Translations under genes and position numbers: made by a program | In this document: positions 35,694 through 43,993 of the stretch, piece after piece | Layout of the letters: every line of letters starts with the position of its first letter | How positions within the stretch are numbered: the first letter of the stretch is position 1 | Assembly (NCBI GenBank): GCA_024278855.1 | Contig: JAJRSJ010000022.1 | Location: forward strand, 49,697 to 113,696 | Length of the DNA stretch: 64,000 nt | Origin: Alphaproteobacteria bacterium | GTDB taxonomy: Bacteria; Pseudomonadota; Alphaproteobacteria; Caulobacterales; Maricaulaceae | Direction: 5' to 3' | The notes under the pieces: model-generated | The model's input: the letters and a program-made list of their open reading frames with translations, nothing else | The model's database searches: none | Told to the model about the DNA's origin: nothing

Positions 35694-37012
35694 GACCCCG
35701 CCCCCTTCTCATTTATTTGGCCCATATACTTGGCCCAACTGACATAATGATTGCGCATTTGCACCTCCGATGTTCCGGGGTGAACACGCTCGCCGCCGAG
35801 CTCGTCTTCCCTGTAATGACGTTGCATATTCACCCAGGGATTGGCATCGGTTTTCAACCCCTCTTGCGCTCGTTCATACATTTCCAAATCATCATGGCCG
35901 ACAATAGATGTGGGTGCATTAATGATCCGGTTATACATGGCCGTGCGCTTGAGAAATGTATCGGGCGCACCGACAAGTTTAAAAATCCAACTTTCAACAA
36001 TGGTTTTATCGGCGGCAATTGGCTTGAACAAACGCAAGGTCTGGATCGCACCCTTGACCATCATATTGGGGAAATAACAGGTGTTGTGGCGGGTCTCCGC
36101 GATAATTTCTTCGGCCCGTTCTTTGCCATAAGCCTCTATCATGGCGCTAAAATACCCCTCCACATCACTATATTCGGAATGGATTGACCAAGACACCCCC
36201 GTATGGCCATGGCCATGATCCCAAGTACGAATACCCATTTTCTCAAAGGTTTCGTAGGACGACATGAAAGGCAGTACCAGTTCGACAACCATTGGTTTGG
36301 GCGTGTCTTCATTTGCGACTGCATTCCAAATTTTGGTGACCGTTCCCGCCGAGCTTTCATGGGCGATCATGGGGTGGCAAGTATCCGTCTGGTTATCCAC
36401 CAACATTTTCCAATTACAATGATGCAAATAGCGCAAGGGCGGGCCGACAATTTCCAACCGACCTTCGGGCGAACGGTCAATCATATTGTCAATGCTAGAC
36501 AAGGAGCCGCTAAAGAAGTCTTCGAAACTTTCACCCTCCTCGCTAAGGCGGGCGAAAATAAAACCGCGATAGTTTTTGACATTCGCCACTTTGCACATGC
36601 CTTTTTTGGCGCAAGATGTGTCAAAGCCCGTATCTTCATAGCCTTTTTTAAACGGAATACCCAGCGGGCTACCGTCAGTTTTAAAGGACCAAGCATGATA
36701 GGGGCAACGGAAAAACCGGCCCGTACTGCCGCTCGGGTCATTGACCAATTGCACGCCTTTATGGGGGCAACGGTTGAGCAAAACCTGGATTGTGTTATCG
36801 GTATGGCGCACCATAATCACGGGCTGGGTGCCAATTGCCGTCGTGGTAAAATCACCTTTATTTGGTGCCTGGCTATCATGGCCCACATAGACCCATGTGT
36901 TCCTGAACACGGTTTTCATTTCTTGCGCAAACACATCCTGGCACAAAAACACATCGCGGTGGACTTCGCTCGCGCCGGGTTTTACCAAATCATCTAAATT
37001 TATTTCACTCAT
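35690..37012 (-). CDS. Rieske aromatic-ring-hydroxylating dioxygenase, alpha subunit
   Basis: The 440-residue catalytic subunit has the Rieske [2Fe-2S] ligands C82-x-H84 and C103-x2-H106, and the mononuclear iron site in DNQTDTCHPMIAHES (D210, H213, H218). It inserts oxygen into an aromatic substrate using electrons from the reductase encoded upstream. Its neighbours (isatin-hydrolase-like, 2-aminobenzoyl-CoA route) suggest indole-3-acetate or a related indole, like the known MarR-controlled IadDE dioxygenase. Benzoate- or anthranilate-type substrates remain possible. Confidence 0.9.
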   Translation of the reverse strand: MSEINLDDLVKPGASEVHRDVFLCQDVFAQEMKTVFRNTWVYVGHDSQAPNKGDFTTTAIGTQPVIMVRHTDNTIQVLLNRCPHKGVQLVNDPSGSTGRFFRCPYHAWSFKTDGSPLGIPFKKGYEDTGFDTSCAKKGMCKVANVKNYRGFIFARLSEEGESFEDFFSGSLSSIDNMIDRSPEGRLEIVGPPLRYLHHCNWKMLVDNQTDTCHPMIAHESSAGTVTKIWNAVANEDTPKPMVVELVLPFMSSYETFEKMGIRTWDHGHGHTGVSWSIHSEYSDVEGYFSAMIEAYGKERAEEIIAETRHNTCYFPNMMVKGAIQTLRLFKPIAADKTIVESWIFKLVGAPDTFLKRTAMYNRIINAPTSIVGHDDLEMYERAQEGLKTDANPWVNMQRHYREDELGGERVHPGTSEVQMRNHYVSWAKYMGQINEKGAGS

Positions 37013-37021
37013 AAACCTCTC

Positions 37022-37972
37022 CTATAAATCCAATACCAACTTGCCGCCTTTGGATCGCGACACGCAAATTTGCATCACATCCCCGGCGGATTTTTCCGCC
37101 GCGCTCAACACAACATCCCGGTGGTCGATTTCGCCGGATATCACCCCGGTTTGGCAAATGCCGCAATCGCCGCGCGAACAATCATAGATCGGATCTTCGC
37201 CCGCCGCTTCCAAAACTTCGATTATGGTTTGCCCGACCCCAACGCTCAGTATTTTACCAGATGATGACAGCTCAATTTCAAATTCTGTGTCCCCGGTCTG
37301 CGCACTTAGCGTAGCGAACAATTCGAAATGGATTTGTTCCTTAGGATAACCACAATCGACGGCCTGCTTTTGCACGGCCTCTATCATGCCTTTGGGGCCA
37401 CAAACATAAATGTGCGTCTGGCCCGGGGCTGCGCCAAGCACGCCGCTTATATCCAAAGCACTCGCCTCGTCGTCATAGTGCATGTGCAATTTATCATTTA
37501 TACGCGCCTGCAAATCATCGACAAATGCCAGAGACGCGCGCGAGCGCCCTGCATAGTGCAGTGCAAATTTCGCGCCCGTATTTTGCAGTTCGGCGGCCAT
37601 AGCCATGATCGGGGTAATTCCGATACCGCCTGCAAATAACAAGCTGAAGCTTGCACTTTCGTGTAACGGAAAATCGTTCTTGGGCGGTTCTATGGATATT
37701 TGGTCGCCGATATTAAGCCCGTGCATAAATTTGGAACCGCCAGTACTGTTCGCCTCTAGCAAAACCCCAAGCTTGTACTCGGTTTTTCGCGCTATTGGCA
37801 TCAGAGAATAAGACCGAGTTTCACCGCCGCCAATAACTACATCTATGTGTGCACCCGGCGTATATTCTGGCAAAGGAGCACCATCACTGCTGGCAAGGGA
37901 AATCGTTTTGATCTCTTGCGTAGCTTCAGACGCGTCCGCAACTTTGACCATAATGTTTTTTGGAGCTTGCAT
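37022..37972 (-). CDS. Dioxygenase reductase (flavin + plant-type [2Fe-2S])
   Basis: The 316-residue reductase has a flavin-binding barrel (RSYSLMPI), an NAD domain (LLFAGGIGITPIMAMA, YVCGPKGMIEAV) and a C-terminal ferredoxin domain with CSRGDCGICQTG and a final Cys in MQICVS. This order is that of phthalate-dioxygenase/VanB-type reductases, so no separate ferredoxin is needed. I use the ATG at 37972; the longer frame adds 18 lysine-rich residues from the operator region. First gene of a seven-gene operon facing a marR gene. Confidence 0.9.
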   Translation of the reverse strand: MQAPKNIMVKVADASEATQEIKTISLASSDGAPLPEYTPGAHIDVVIGGGETRSYSLMPIARKTEYKLGVLLEANSTGGSKFMHGLNIGDQISIEPPKNDFPLHESASFSLLFAGGIGITPIMAMAAELQNTGAKFALHYAGRSRASLAFVDDLQARINDKLHMHYDDEASALDISGVLGAAPGQTHIYVCGPKGMIEAVQKQAVDCGYPKEQIHFELFATLSAQTGDTEFEIELSSSGKILSVGVGQTIIEVLEAAGEDPIYDCSRGDCGICQTGVISGEIDHRDVVLSAAEKSAGDVMQICVSRSKGGKLVLDL

Positions 37973-37981
37973 TTTCACCCT

Positions 37982-38010
37982 ATTGTATTTTATATTCTTT
38001 TTAATACAAT
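37982..38010. promoter_or_regulatory. Inverted repeat operator between the dioxygenase operon and marR
   Basis: ATTGTATT (37982-37989) and AATACAAT (38003-38010) are exact reverse complements, centres 21 bases apart. They lie just upstream of the reductase start in the divergent promoter gap. A MarR dimer would be expected to bind here. Confidence 0.65.
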
Positions 38011-38066
38011 TTAATTGATTTTGCAACTAATTTTTTACCGCGCGACAATTTTATTTAGAGACAGTT

Positions 38067-38492
38067 ATGAGCGACCAACATTTTGACGATTATCTTCTGT
38101 ACCAACTGGCTATGGTCAGCCACGGGGCATCATCGCAATTCCATGCAGAGCTGACAAAATCGGGGATAAAACCGGTGGCCTGGCGTATTTTATATTGTTT
38201 GTGGAGCAAGCCTGACATGCGCCTCACCGAATTGGCGCGCCATGTATTGTTTAAACAACCACGTGTCACAAAACAAATTGTCCAATTGGAACAAGAAGGC
38301 TTGATCAAAAAAACCATAGGCCCTGAGGATCGGCGAAATGTTTACCTGCGCCTCACCGTAAAAGGCCGCAAACTGGTTCAACCATTGATTAAAAAATCAG
38401 CCCAACACGAAGATCAGGTTTTGTCCGTTCTCAGCAAAGCCGACAGGGTTAAGTTTCGCAAAACCCTGTCGGTTTTAATAGCCAAACTTTAG
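38067..38492 (+). CDS. MarR family regulator of the dioxygenase operon
   Basis: The 141-residue winged-helix protein has the MarR layout: a DNA-binding part (LTELARHVLFKQPRVTKQIVQLEQEGLIKKTIGPEDRRNVYLRLTVKGRKL) with the DxR wing, flanked by dimerisation helices. MarR proteins usually repress a neighbouring catabolic operon until an aromatic ligand binds. It is transcribed away from the dioxygenase operon and its stop overlaps the end of the convergent aldehyde dehydrogenase gene. A MarR protein also controls the known iad auxin-degradation locus. Confidence 0.9.
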   Translation: MSDQHFDDYLLYQLAMVSHGASSQFHAELTKSGIKPVAWRILYCLWSKPDMRLTELARHVLFKQPRVTKQIVQLEQEGLIKKTIGPEDRRNVYLRLTVKGRKLVQPLIKKSAQHEDQVLSVLSKADRVKFRKTLSVLIAKL

Positions 38493-39892
38493 GAAAACAC
38501 CGCCTGAATAGTCGTGTATTCTTTTAAGCCTTCAACGCCGAACTCGACGCCGATGCCGGAGCCTTTGACGCCGCCGAACGGGACATTGGGTTGGATCATA
38601 CCGTGCTTGTTAATCCAGACACTGCCGCATTCCATGCGCGTTGCGATCTGTTTGGCTCTGTCTATATCATTTGACCAGACCGAACCACCAAGACCAACAT
38701 TCAGGGAATTGGCACGAGCAATAGCATCATCAATATCGGAATATTTCAAGATTGGCAGAGCCGGGCCAAACTGTTCCTCGGCGACGATCCGCATATCGTC
38801 CGTACAATCAGCCAGTAAAGTGACGGGGTAAAAATACCCTGGCCCCTCTTGCGGGTTTGCGCCCAGTAACACCCGCGCCCCATTGGCTACAGCGTCGTTC
38901 ACCAAATCATTGACCTTGTTATACTGCATGGCATTTTGCACGGGGCCAAGGGCGTTGTTTTCGTCCAGGCCGTTACCCATGGGGACGTTTTTGGCAAATG
39001 CAGTCAGATGTTCGCAAACCTCGTCGTAAACATCTTCGTGCACATAGAGCCGCTTTAAGGCCGCACAGGTCTGGCCATTGTTGATAAATGCCCCCCAAAA
39101 CAGACCTTCCGCTATGGCTTTGGCATCCACATCCGGCAAAACAATGCCGGCGTCATTGCCGCCGAGCTCCAAAGTCAAACGCTTCAAAGTCGGGGCGGCA
39201 CTGGCCATAATTTTTTCGCCTGTGGCACAAGAACCAGTAAAGACTATTTTTTGAATGCCTTTATGCTCGCTCATTAATTTGCCAAGCTCGTCCGAACCAC
39301 TGACAATGTTAAGCACACCTTTGGGCAAAGTTTCTGCAAGCAGTTCAATCATGCGCAGGGTTGACAGGGACGTATATGGGGATGGTTTAATCACCACCGT
39401 ATTGCCGGTACGAATGGCCGGAATTATATGCCAGATAGCGATCATGAGCGGAAAATTCCACGGCGTGATCGAGCCGACTACGCCGACCGGATGGCGGTGA
39501 AGCTCTACGCGTCCCTCTTCATTGTCCTGAATAACCTCGACTGGCAGTTCAAGTTCCGCCGTAAAGTGCGCCCAACCTGCACAACCGCCTAGCTCGAAGC
39601 GCGAACCAAGTCCGCCCAAGGGTTTTCCCTGTTCCTCCGTCAATAGCTTGCTCAATTCCTCGGCATTGTCTTCCAAAACCTTGGCTAGGGCGTGACAGGC
39701 ATTTTTGCGCTCCTCGTCGCTGGTCTTGCTCCAGGTTTTAAAGGCCGCCGCTGCCGCCTCAACGGCTGCATCCAATTGCGCACGGGTGGCAACAGGACAT
39801 TTGCCCACAAGCTTGCCGGTGGCCGGGTTTAAAATATCCACATGCTCATGACAGGAAACCGCCTCACCGTTTATACTTAGATTATAGCCCAT
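38489..39892 (-). CDS. NAD(P)-dependent aldehyde dehydrogenase
   Basis: The 467-residue enzyme has the family motifs TPWNFPLMIAIWHIIPA, LTLELGGNDAGI (catalytic Glu) and NNGQTCAALKR (catalytic Cys). It oxidises an aldehyde to the acid. I use the ATG at 39892 after GAGGAGAGAATA; the longer frame adds 52 non-homologous residues. It is the last gene of the aromatic amine dehydrogenase operon, so its natural substrate should be the arylacetaldehyde released by that enzyme, for example indole-3-acetaldehyde. Confidence 0.9.
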   Translation of the reverse strand: MGYNLSINGEAVSCHEHVDILNPATGKLVGKCPVATRAQLDAAVEAAAAAFKTWSKTSDEERKNACHALAKVLEDNAEELSKLLTEEQGKPLGGLGSRFELGGCAGWAHFTAELELPVEVIQDNEEGRVELHRHPVGVVGSITPWNFPLMIAIWHIIPAIRTGNTVVIKPSPYTSLSTLRMIELLAETLPKGVLNIVSGSDELGKLMSEHKGIQKIVFTGSCATGEKIMASAAPTLKRLTLELGGNDAGIVLPDVDAKAIAEGLFWGAFINNGQTCAALKRLYVHEDVYDEVCEHLTAFAKNVPMGNGLDENNALGPVQNAMQYNKVNDLVNDAVANGARVLLGANPQEGPGYFYPVTLLADCTDDMRIVAEEQFGPALPILKYSDIDDAIARANSLNVGLGGSVWSNDIDRAKQIATRMECGSVWINKHGMIQPNVPFGGVKGSGIGVEFGVEGLKEYTTIQAVFS

Positions 39893-39902
39893 TATTCTCT
39901 CC

Positions 39903-40403
39903 TCATTTTTGTGAATTATTGTGTGATAGTTTAGCAAGTAAGCTTTCGCGGGTTTGCGGTGCCTGTATGGACAAGGGATGTTTGCGCCACTGCGTGACTT
40001 CCTCAACCGTATAGGGCTTAAAGTCCGCCGGAATATTGTCCGGGTCAAACCGAGGCAAAAGCCAGTTTATCAGCTCGGCCAAATCTGCATCATTGACACT
40101 GGCATTGGTGATGCCGGGAACGCGGGATAAATATTCCCGCCCGCCGTCCACGGTCAGAAATTTCGCAACTTCCCCGGTTAAATTTGGCAAGCCTTTGTCG
40201 GGTCGCCCCGTCCCGTCAATTTTATGACAACCCTGGCAATTTAAAATCCAGTCTTGGCGCGCTTTCTTAGCCTTGTAAGTTTGGAAATACTGGGCATTGC
40301 TTGTTGTTTGACTTGCCTTTGAATTTGTCTCTTGTGCATGTGAATTTGCACCCACCAAAGTGGCCACAAACAGCAAAGAAATTTTCAAGGCAATAAATTT
40401 CAT
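39903..40403 (-). CDS. Exported c-type cytochrome
   Basis: The 166-residue precursor has a signal peptide (cut after SHA) and one CQGCH heme-binding site followed by KIDGTGRPDKGLPNLTGEVAKF, a class I cytochrome c. It overlaps the preceding cytochrome gene by four bases. It probably takes electrons from the amine dehydrogenase and passes them to the respiratory chain. Confidence 0.85.
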   Translation of the reverse strand: MKFIALKISLLFVATLVGANSHAQETNSKASQTTSNAQYFQTYKAKKARQDWILNCQGCHKIDGTGRPDKGLPNLTGEVAKFLTVDGGREYLSRVPGITNASVNDADLAELINWLLPRFDPDNIPADFKPYTVEEVTQWRKHPLSIQAPQTRESLLAKLSHNNSQK

Positions 40404-40954
40404 TCGCCAGCCTTGGATCCGCCAACTTTGGGCCTTAAGGCCAAAACCTTATCTCCGCGCAAACGCCCATGAGTTTCATTGATAGATTTGACTTCCTCAG
40501 CACTAAAAGCTTGTAGGTCTTTATCCGGGTAAAAATCATTTAGGATATGGTTTAGGACATCGGCAACATCAGCGGGCGATTTACCCCCGGCCTGCCTGAC
40601 CATTGTCCCCCGATATGTACCGTTCCCGGTTTCCAATGTGCCGCGCAAGCCGTTATAAATAACCAAGACGAGATATGTACGCCCCTCTTCAGTGCTTGCC
40701 AAAACATCCATGCCAGAATTTAGGGACGGAAAGGCGCCCGGAACCCCTGCGCCATCGCCCAGATGGCAAGCGATGCATTTTTTATAAAATTTCTTGCCAT
40801 TTGCTTGCGGGCTTAGGCTAGGTTTTTTTACAGGCGCAGGTAAAGCTGTAATGGGCTTGGCCAGTATTTCGGTTTGAGCGGGTGCCTCAACCTCATCGCT
40901 CGGCGCACCGCAAGCCGCCAAAACCAAAAACACCGATAGAAACAATACGCGCAT
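40400..40954 (-). CDS. c-type cytochrome, lipoprotein
   Basis: The 184-residue precursor starts at the ATG at 40954 (GGAAAG 7 bases upstream) with a lipoprotein signal, lipobox LAAC. It has one heme site CIACH followed by LGDGAGVPGAFPSLNSG. It would be a heme protein anchored to a membrane facing the periplasm. It directly follows the small subunit of the quinoprotein dehydrogenase, as a cytochrome does in known aau clusters, and is a candidate electron acceptor. A second ATG at 40969 would overlap the aauA stop. Confidence 0.85.
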   Translation of the reverse strand: MRVLFLSVFLVLAACGAPSDEVEAPAQTEILAKPITALPAPVKKPSLSPQANGKKFYKKCIACHLGDGAGVPGAFPSLNSGMDVLASTEEGRTYLVLVIYNGLRGTLETGNGTYRGTMVRQAGGKSPADVADVLNHILNDFYPDKDLQAFSAEEVKSINETHGRLRGDKVLALRPKVGGSKAGE

Positions 40955-40968
40955 GTTTATGCTTTCCA

Positions 40969-41514
40969 TTATTCCGTTAAGGCGACGCCAACAATAATCG
41001 CCGTCGAGCAAGTATACGAAATATTGGTGGTGCCAAGGCACCAGTTAATATCATTGGAGGCTTGCGGGCGCACCATGGGGCGGTCGCTTTCATTGCGGTT
41101 GCACATACAGCGCGAACATTCCGGCGCACCGCAACAATCATTGTAGGATATAATATAAGCCCGGCCATCCGCCGGGTTTTGGCAGGTGCCGATCCAAGTG
41201 ATCGGCGACATTTCCGTACCCGCCGGACAGGTGTTGGCACTACCGCCGCAACAGGTGCATAAAAATCCGTCAATGGCGCAATAGCGCCAGTAATCGCACG
41301 AGGTTGGATCGCCGGGGTCTTGGGGATTGCCCGTACTTTGCGCGCCAACGCCGGGATAGCCGCCCTCTTGAGCGGCGGCTCTGGCTACGGGTAATAGCGG
41401 CACTGCCGCCGCGCCCGTTACCAATGCGCCGAGCTTGGTCAGCATGGAGCGCCTTGACGTATTGTGGGCCAATTTGCGGGCCGAGCGTTCAATTAATTTA
41501 TCAAAAGCAGACAT
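40969..41514 (-). CDS. aauA: Aromatic amine dehydrogenase, small (TTQ-bearing) subunit
   Basis: The 181-residue precursor has a twin-arginine-type leader (SRRSMLTK, then AVPLLPVARAAA). The mature part has the cysteine-rich fold with CDYWRYCAIDGFLCTCCGG, SPITWIGTC and ISYNDCCG. Trp107 and Trp158 (DINWC) are the two residues that become the tryptophan tryptophylquinone cofactor; Asp126 is the expected catalytic base. These segments match aromatic amine dehydrogenase rather than methylamine dehydrogenase, which has DGNICDCSGG and SWVASC at the same places. The enzyme oxidises arylalkylamines such as tyramine, phenethylamine or tryptamine to aldehyde and ammonia in the periplasm. Confidence 0.9.
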   Translation of the reverse strand: MSAFDKLIERSARKLAHNTSRRSMLTKLGALVTGAAAVPLLPVARAAAQEGGYPGVGAQSTGNPQDPGDPTSCDYWRYCAIDGFLCTCCGGSANTCPAGTEMSPITWIGTCQNPADGRAYIISYNDCCGAPECSRCMCNRNESDRPMVRPQASNDINWCLGTTNISYTCSTAIIVGVALTE

Positions 41515-41529
41515 GCCTTCACCTCTTTT

Positions 41530-42129
41530 CTAATCGCGATTACGTTTTGCCATATAGTCCTGAATGGACGCTATGCCGGTTTCTTTGGCCACAAATAAGC
41601 TCTCCAAATGCTCCCGGCTATTGACCATGCCGAGCGAGCGTACAACACCCTTTTCGTCCACCAATGCGGCATATGGAAGCTTCGAGACACCAAATTGCTT
41701 ACCCAAGTTTTCCGACACCACATAGGGCCAGGCTTCAAGATCATACTGCTTGATAAAGTCCTTATGGATTTCAGGGACGGAACCATCAGATGCCAACACA
41801 CATTCAAGCCAAGACTTCTCCGCCCGCAAAGCAGATTTCAAAGCGGGCAGCAGTGTTTTACAAACCGGGCAATCCGGCGACAGGAAAAACACCAATGTCG
41901 AAACTTGTTTTTCGTTACCAATTTCGACCGTGCGCCCGTCCAATGATTTCTCGATCAAATGGGGAGCTTTCTCGCCCACTTTCAAAACCGCATTCATGGC
42001 CAGTGCGCCCGCAGGTGCGATACGTTCATGCAAGACCCCGACTTGTCGCGCTAAGGCTAAAACCAAAACCGTCAGTACAATCACCGCTAGCCAGAGCAAA
42101 ACTTGTGAAACCAGTATTGCCTCAAACAT
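41530..42129 (-). CDS. mauD: MauD-like thiol:disulfide protein for amine dehydrogenase maturation
   Basis: The 199-residue protein has one N-terminal membrane helix and a periplasmic thioredoxin-like domain with the CPVC motif (SPDCPVCKTLLPAL). MauD helps form the six disulfides of the small subunit and is needed for its stability. I use the ATG at 42129; it overlaps the mauE stop by 8 bases. Confidence 0.9.
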   Translation of the reverse strand: MFEAILVSQVLLWLAVIVLTVLVLALARQVGVLHERIAPAGALAMNAVLKVGEKAPHLIEKSLDGRTVEIGNEKQVSTLVFFLSPDCPVCKTLLPALKSALRAEKSWLECVLASDGSVPEIHKDFIKQYDLEAWPYVVSENLGKQFGVSKLPYAALVDEKGVVRSLGMVNSREHLESLFVAKETGIASIQDYMAKRNRD

Positions 42130-42667
42130 GTCCAACCTCCCGCATCCGAGTGCGTACCGCCCCAAGCACACCAAATGCTTTCACGGCCACATAGCCAAAG
42201 CCCAAAGCAAACACCAAATTCATGCCGTCCAATATGCCAAGCTGGCGCGAGCCTGCCGGAATAAGTGCGGCCAATACTATGGCTATAAGCACCAAGTTTC
42301 GCAACACATGCTCCCAATGCAAAACAGCAAACCCGGACTTCGCGCCACCCCAGGAACAGCCGCAATCAATATGGGTGCGGCCCCGTGCAATGTTAAAGGC
42401 CATAATCAAACCGTAAAAACCAAGCAGTGCAACCGCGCCAGGCACGCCAAACACGGGCGCGAAAATCAACAATCCCGCTATAGATATCTCTATTATCGGC
42501 AAGCAAATACTCAGGACTGGAACCAGTTTTTCCGGCGCAATATTATAGTCCGCAACAATCCCTTTAAACGCGCCAACATCCCGCAATTTATGCACGGCCG
42601 TCAACATGAGCAAAAGCGCGAACCCTGTGCGGATAAATACGGGTATTAGTGGATCAACTACCATCAT
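42122..42667 (-). CDS. mauE: MauE-like membrane protein for amine dehydrogenase maturation
   Basis: The 181-residue inner-membrane protein has four to five helices in DoxX/MauE-like order. A conserved Cys pair (HIDCGCSWGGA) faces the periplasm. MauE works with MauD in export and disulfide formation of the small subunit. It lies between the large-subunit gene and mauD, the standard order B-E-D-A. Confidence 0.88.
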   Translation of the reverse strand: MMVVDPLIPVFIRTGFALLLMLTAVHKLRDVGAFKGIVADYNIAPEKLVPVLSICLPIIEISIAGLLIFAPVFGVPGAVALLGFYGLIMAFNIARGRTHIDCGCSWGGAKSGFAVLHWEHVLRNLVLIAIVLAALIPAGSRQLGILDGMNLVFALGFGYVAVKAFGVLGAVRTRMREVGHV

Positions 42668-42673
42668 AGCGCC

Positions 42674-43906
42674 TTATTGCCCCTGCCCCGTATAAACAAC
42701 AAACGGCGTGAAGATGCCGTCTCCGAATGTGTGCGAATATTGGCGTTTGTTGGCGACATCATAAATATCAAGCTGCATTTCGGCATTGGTGACGATCAAA
42801 CTATCCCCCACAACCGCTACAGACACGCCCCAGGTTTTAAGCTCGATCCTGTCGATGCGTTTTTGGGTTTTAGTATCGAATACCCAAACTTCCGGCCCGC
42901 CGTTTTTATGTGTCCCCTCGCCGCCGTCCGCGTGCATCAGGATATAAAAAACACCTGCATTATCGCCTGCAATCAATTGCCAACCGCCCGGACGCCAATT
43001 GGCGGCACGTTCGGCCTCGCTAACCAATGACCATTTGGGTAGAGGCTTGGGCGTATCGCCTGATAAATCAATAGGTTGTATATTGCCCGTAAATGTCGGA
43101 AAATATAACACGTCACCAAAACGGACAGGCTTCATAAACATGCTGTCATCATCAATATTGTTAAATTTTTCAGAGCGGGTCTCCCCGGTCACATTACCGC
43201 CCGCGTCCAGACCCACCCCCATCATGGTTCCGTCGCCGCAAAGTGACGCAAAGCCCTTGGCGCCCATAGGATAGGCCAAAGTACAGCCCGGAATAGGGAT
43301 TTCTTTTAGGAATTTCTGCGCTGCAATATCAATAACACTGATTGATGCGGCAGGTGTAAAATTGTAATTAAAGGCTAGGCTATCATCACCGCTAAGTCTG
43401 AACCCGTTTTTAAACGGCATGTTAGAGCCGCGCTTGGCCGGTACAATAATCTCGCCGGTTTTCTCAAGGTTTACAGGATCGTGGATGGCAATTATATCTG
43501 TGCGCTCCCCGGAAATCCCCCGCGAATGATACATGGTGGCAATATAAATTGTGCCGTCGTTCGCAACATCAATGCCGCCAACCGTACCGCCGTGCATGCT
43601 GCCCTTATAGGCGTGGGATTTGGCCGTGCTATCAAAGACAATAAACCGGCCATCAATCATGGAATGAAAATTAGCATCATGGATTATCGCCCATGACGGA
43701 GCGTATGGCACAGCTAAAACATTGCTGTTACCCATTTCTTCCTCACCGAGCGAGGTGGGGTAAGATACTGCTTGCGCTGGTTCTTCAACTTGCTTGACAT
43801 CTTGCGGAGTAGCTTCTGTTGACTTAGGCCCATCTTGCGAACACGCACCAAGCCCCAAAACAATTAACATTGCGGTGGAACCGCTAATAGATTGCCATTT
43901 TTTCAT
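42674..43906 (-). CDS. aauB: Aromatic amine dehydrogenase, large (beta-propeller) subunit
   Basis: The 410-residue precursor is a seven-bladed beta-propeller of the methylamine/aromatic amine dehydrogenase large-subunit family. Typical stretches are HGGTVGGIDVANDGTIYIATMYHSRGISGERTDI, GDGTMMGVGLDAGG and GVSVAVVGDSLIVTNAE. It has no cofactor and holds the TTQ subunit in an alpha2-beta2 enzyme. The leader (MLIVLGLGAC) is a lipoprotein type, so the enzyme may be tethered to a membrane, which is unusual. First gene of the aauB-mauE-mauD-aauA-cyt-cyt-aldehyde dehydrogenase operon. Confidence 0.87.
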   Translation of the reverse strand: MKKWQSISGSTAMLIVLGLGACSQDGPKSTEATPQDVKQVEEPAQAVSYPTSLGEEEMGNSNVLAVPYAPSWAIIHDANFHSMIDGRFIVFDSTAKSHAYKGSMHGGTVGGIDVANDGTIYIATMYHSRGISGERTDIIAIHDPVNLEKTGEIIVPAKRGSNMPFKNGFRLSGDDSLAFNYNFTPAASISVIDIAAQKFLKEIPIPGCTLAYPMGAKGFASLCGDGTMMGVGLDAGGNVTGETRSEKFNNIDDDSMFMKPVRFGDVLYFPTFTGNIQPIDLSGDTPKPLPKWSLVSEAERAANWRPGGWQLIAGDNAGVFYILMHADGGEGTHKNGGPEVWVFDTKTQKRIDRIELKTWGVSVAVVGDSLIVTNAEMQLDIYDVANKRQYSHTFGDGIFTPFVVYTGQGQ

Positions 43907-43993
43907 CACGCTACACTCTCCCATTCGTCATATCAAATTTCAAACTAACCAATTGCAGGCTTACTGCAATTGGTTTTTGATTTTACTCTAAGG

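Noticed and set aside
36203..36997. A 264-codon plus-strand open frame opposite the dioxygenase alpha gene
   Set aside because: It mirrors the Rieske gene codon by codon, lacks a ribosome site and resembles no protein family, while the opposite strand encodes all catalytic motifs.
40969..43906. Methylamine dehydrogenase (mau) for growth on methylamine
   Set aside because: The small-subunit segments (DGFLCTCCGG, SPITWIGTC) are of the aromatic type, no mauG or amicyanin gene is present, and an aldehyde dehydrogenase and aromatic genes surround it.
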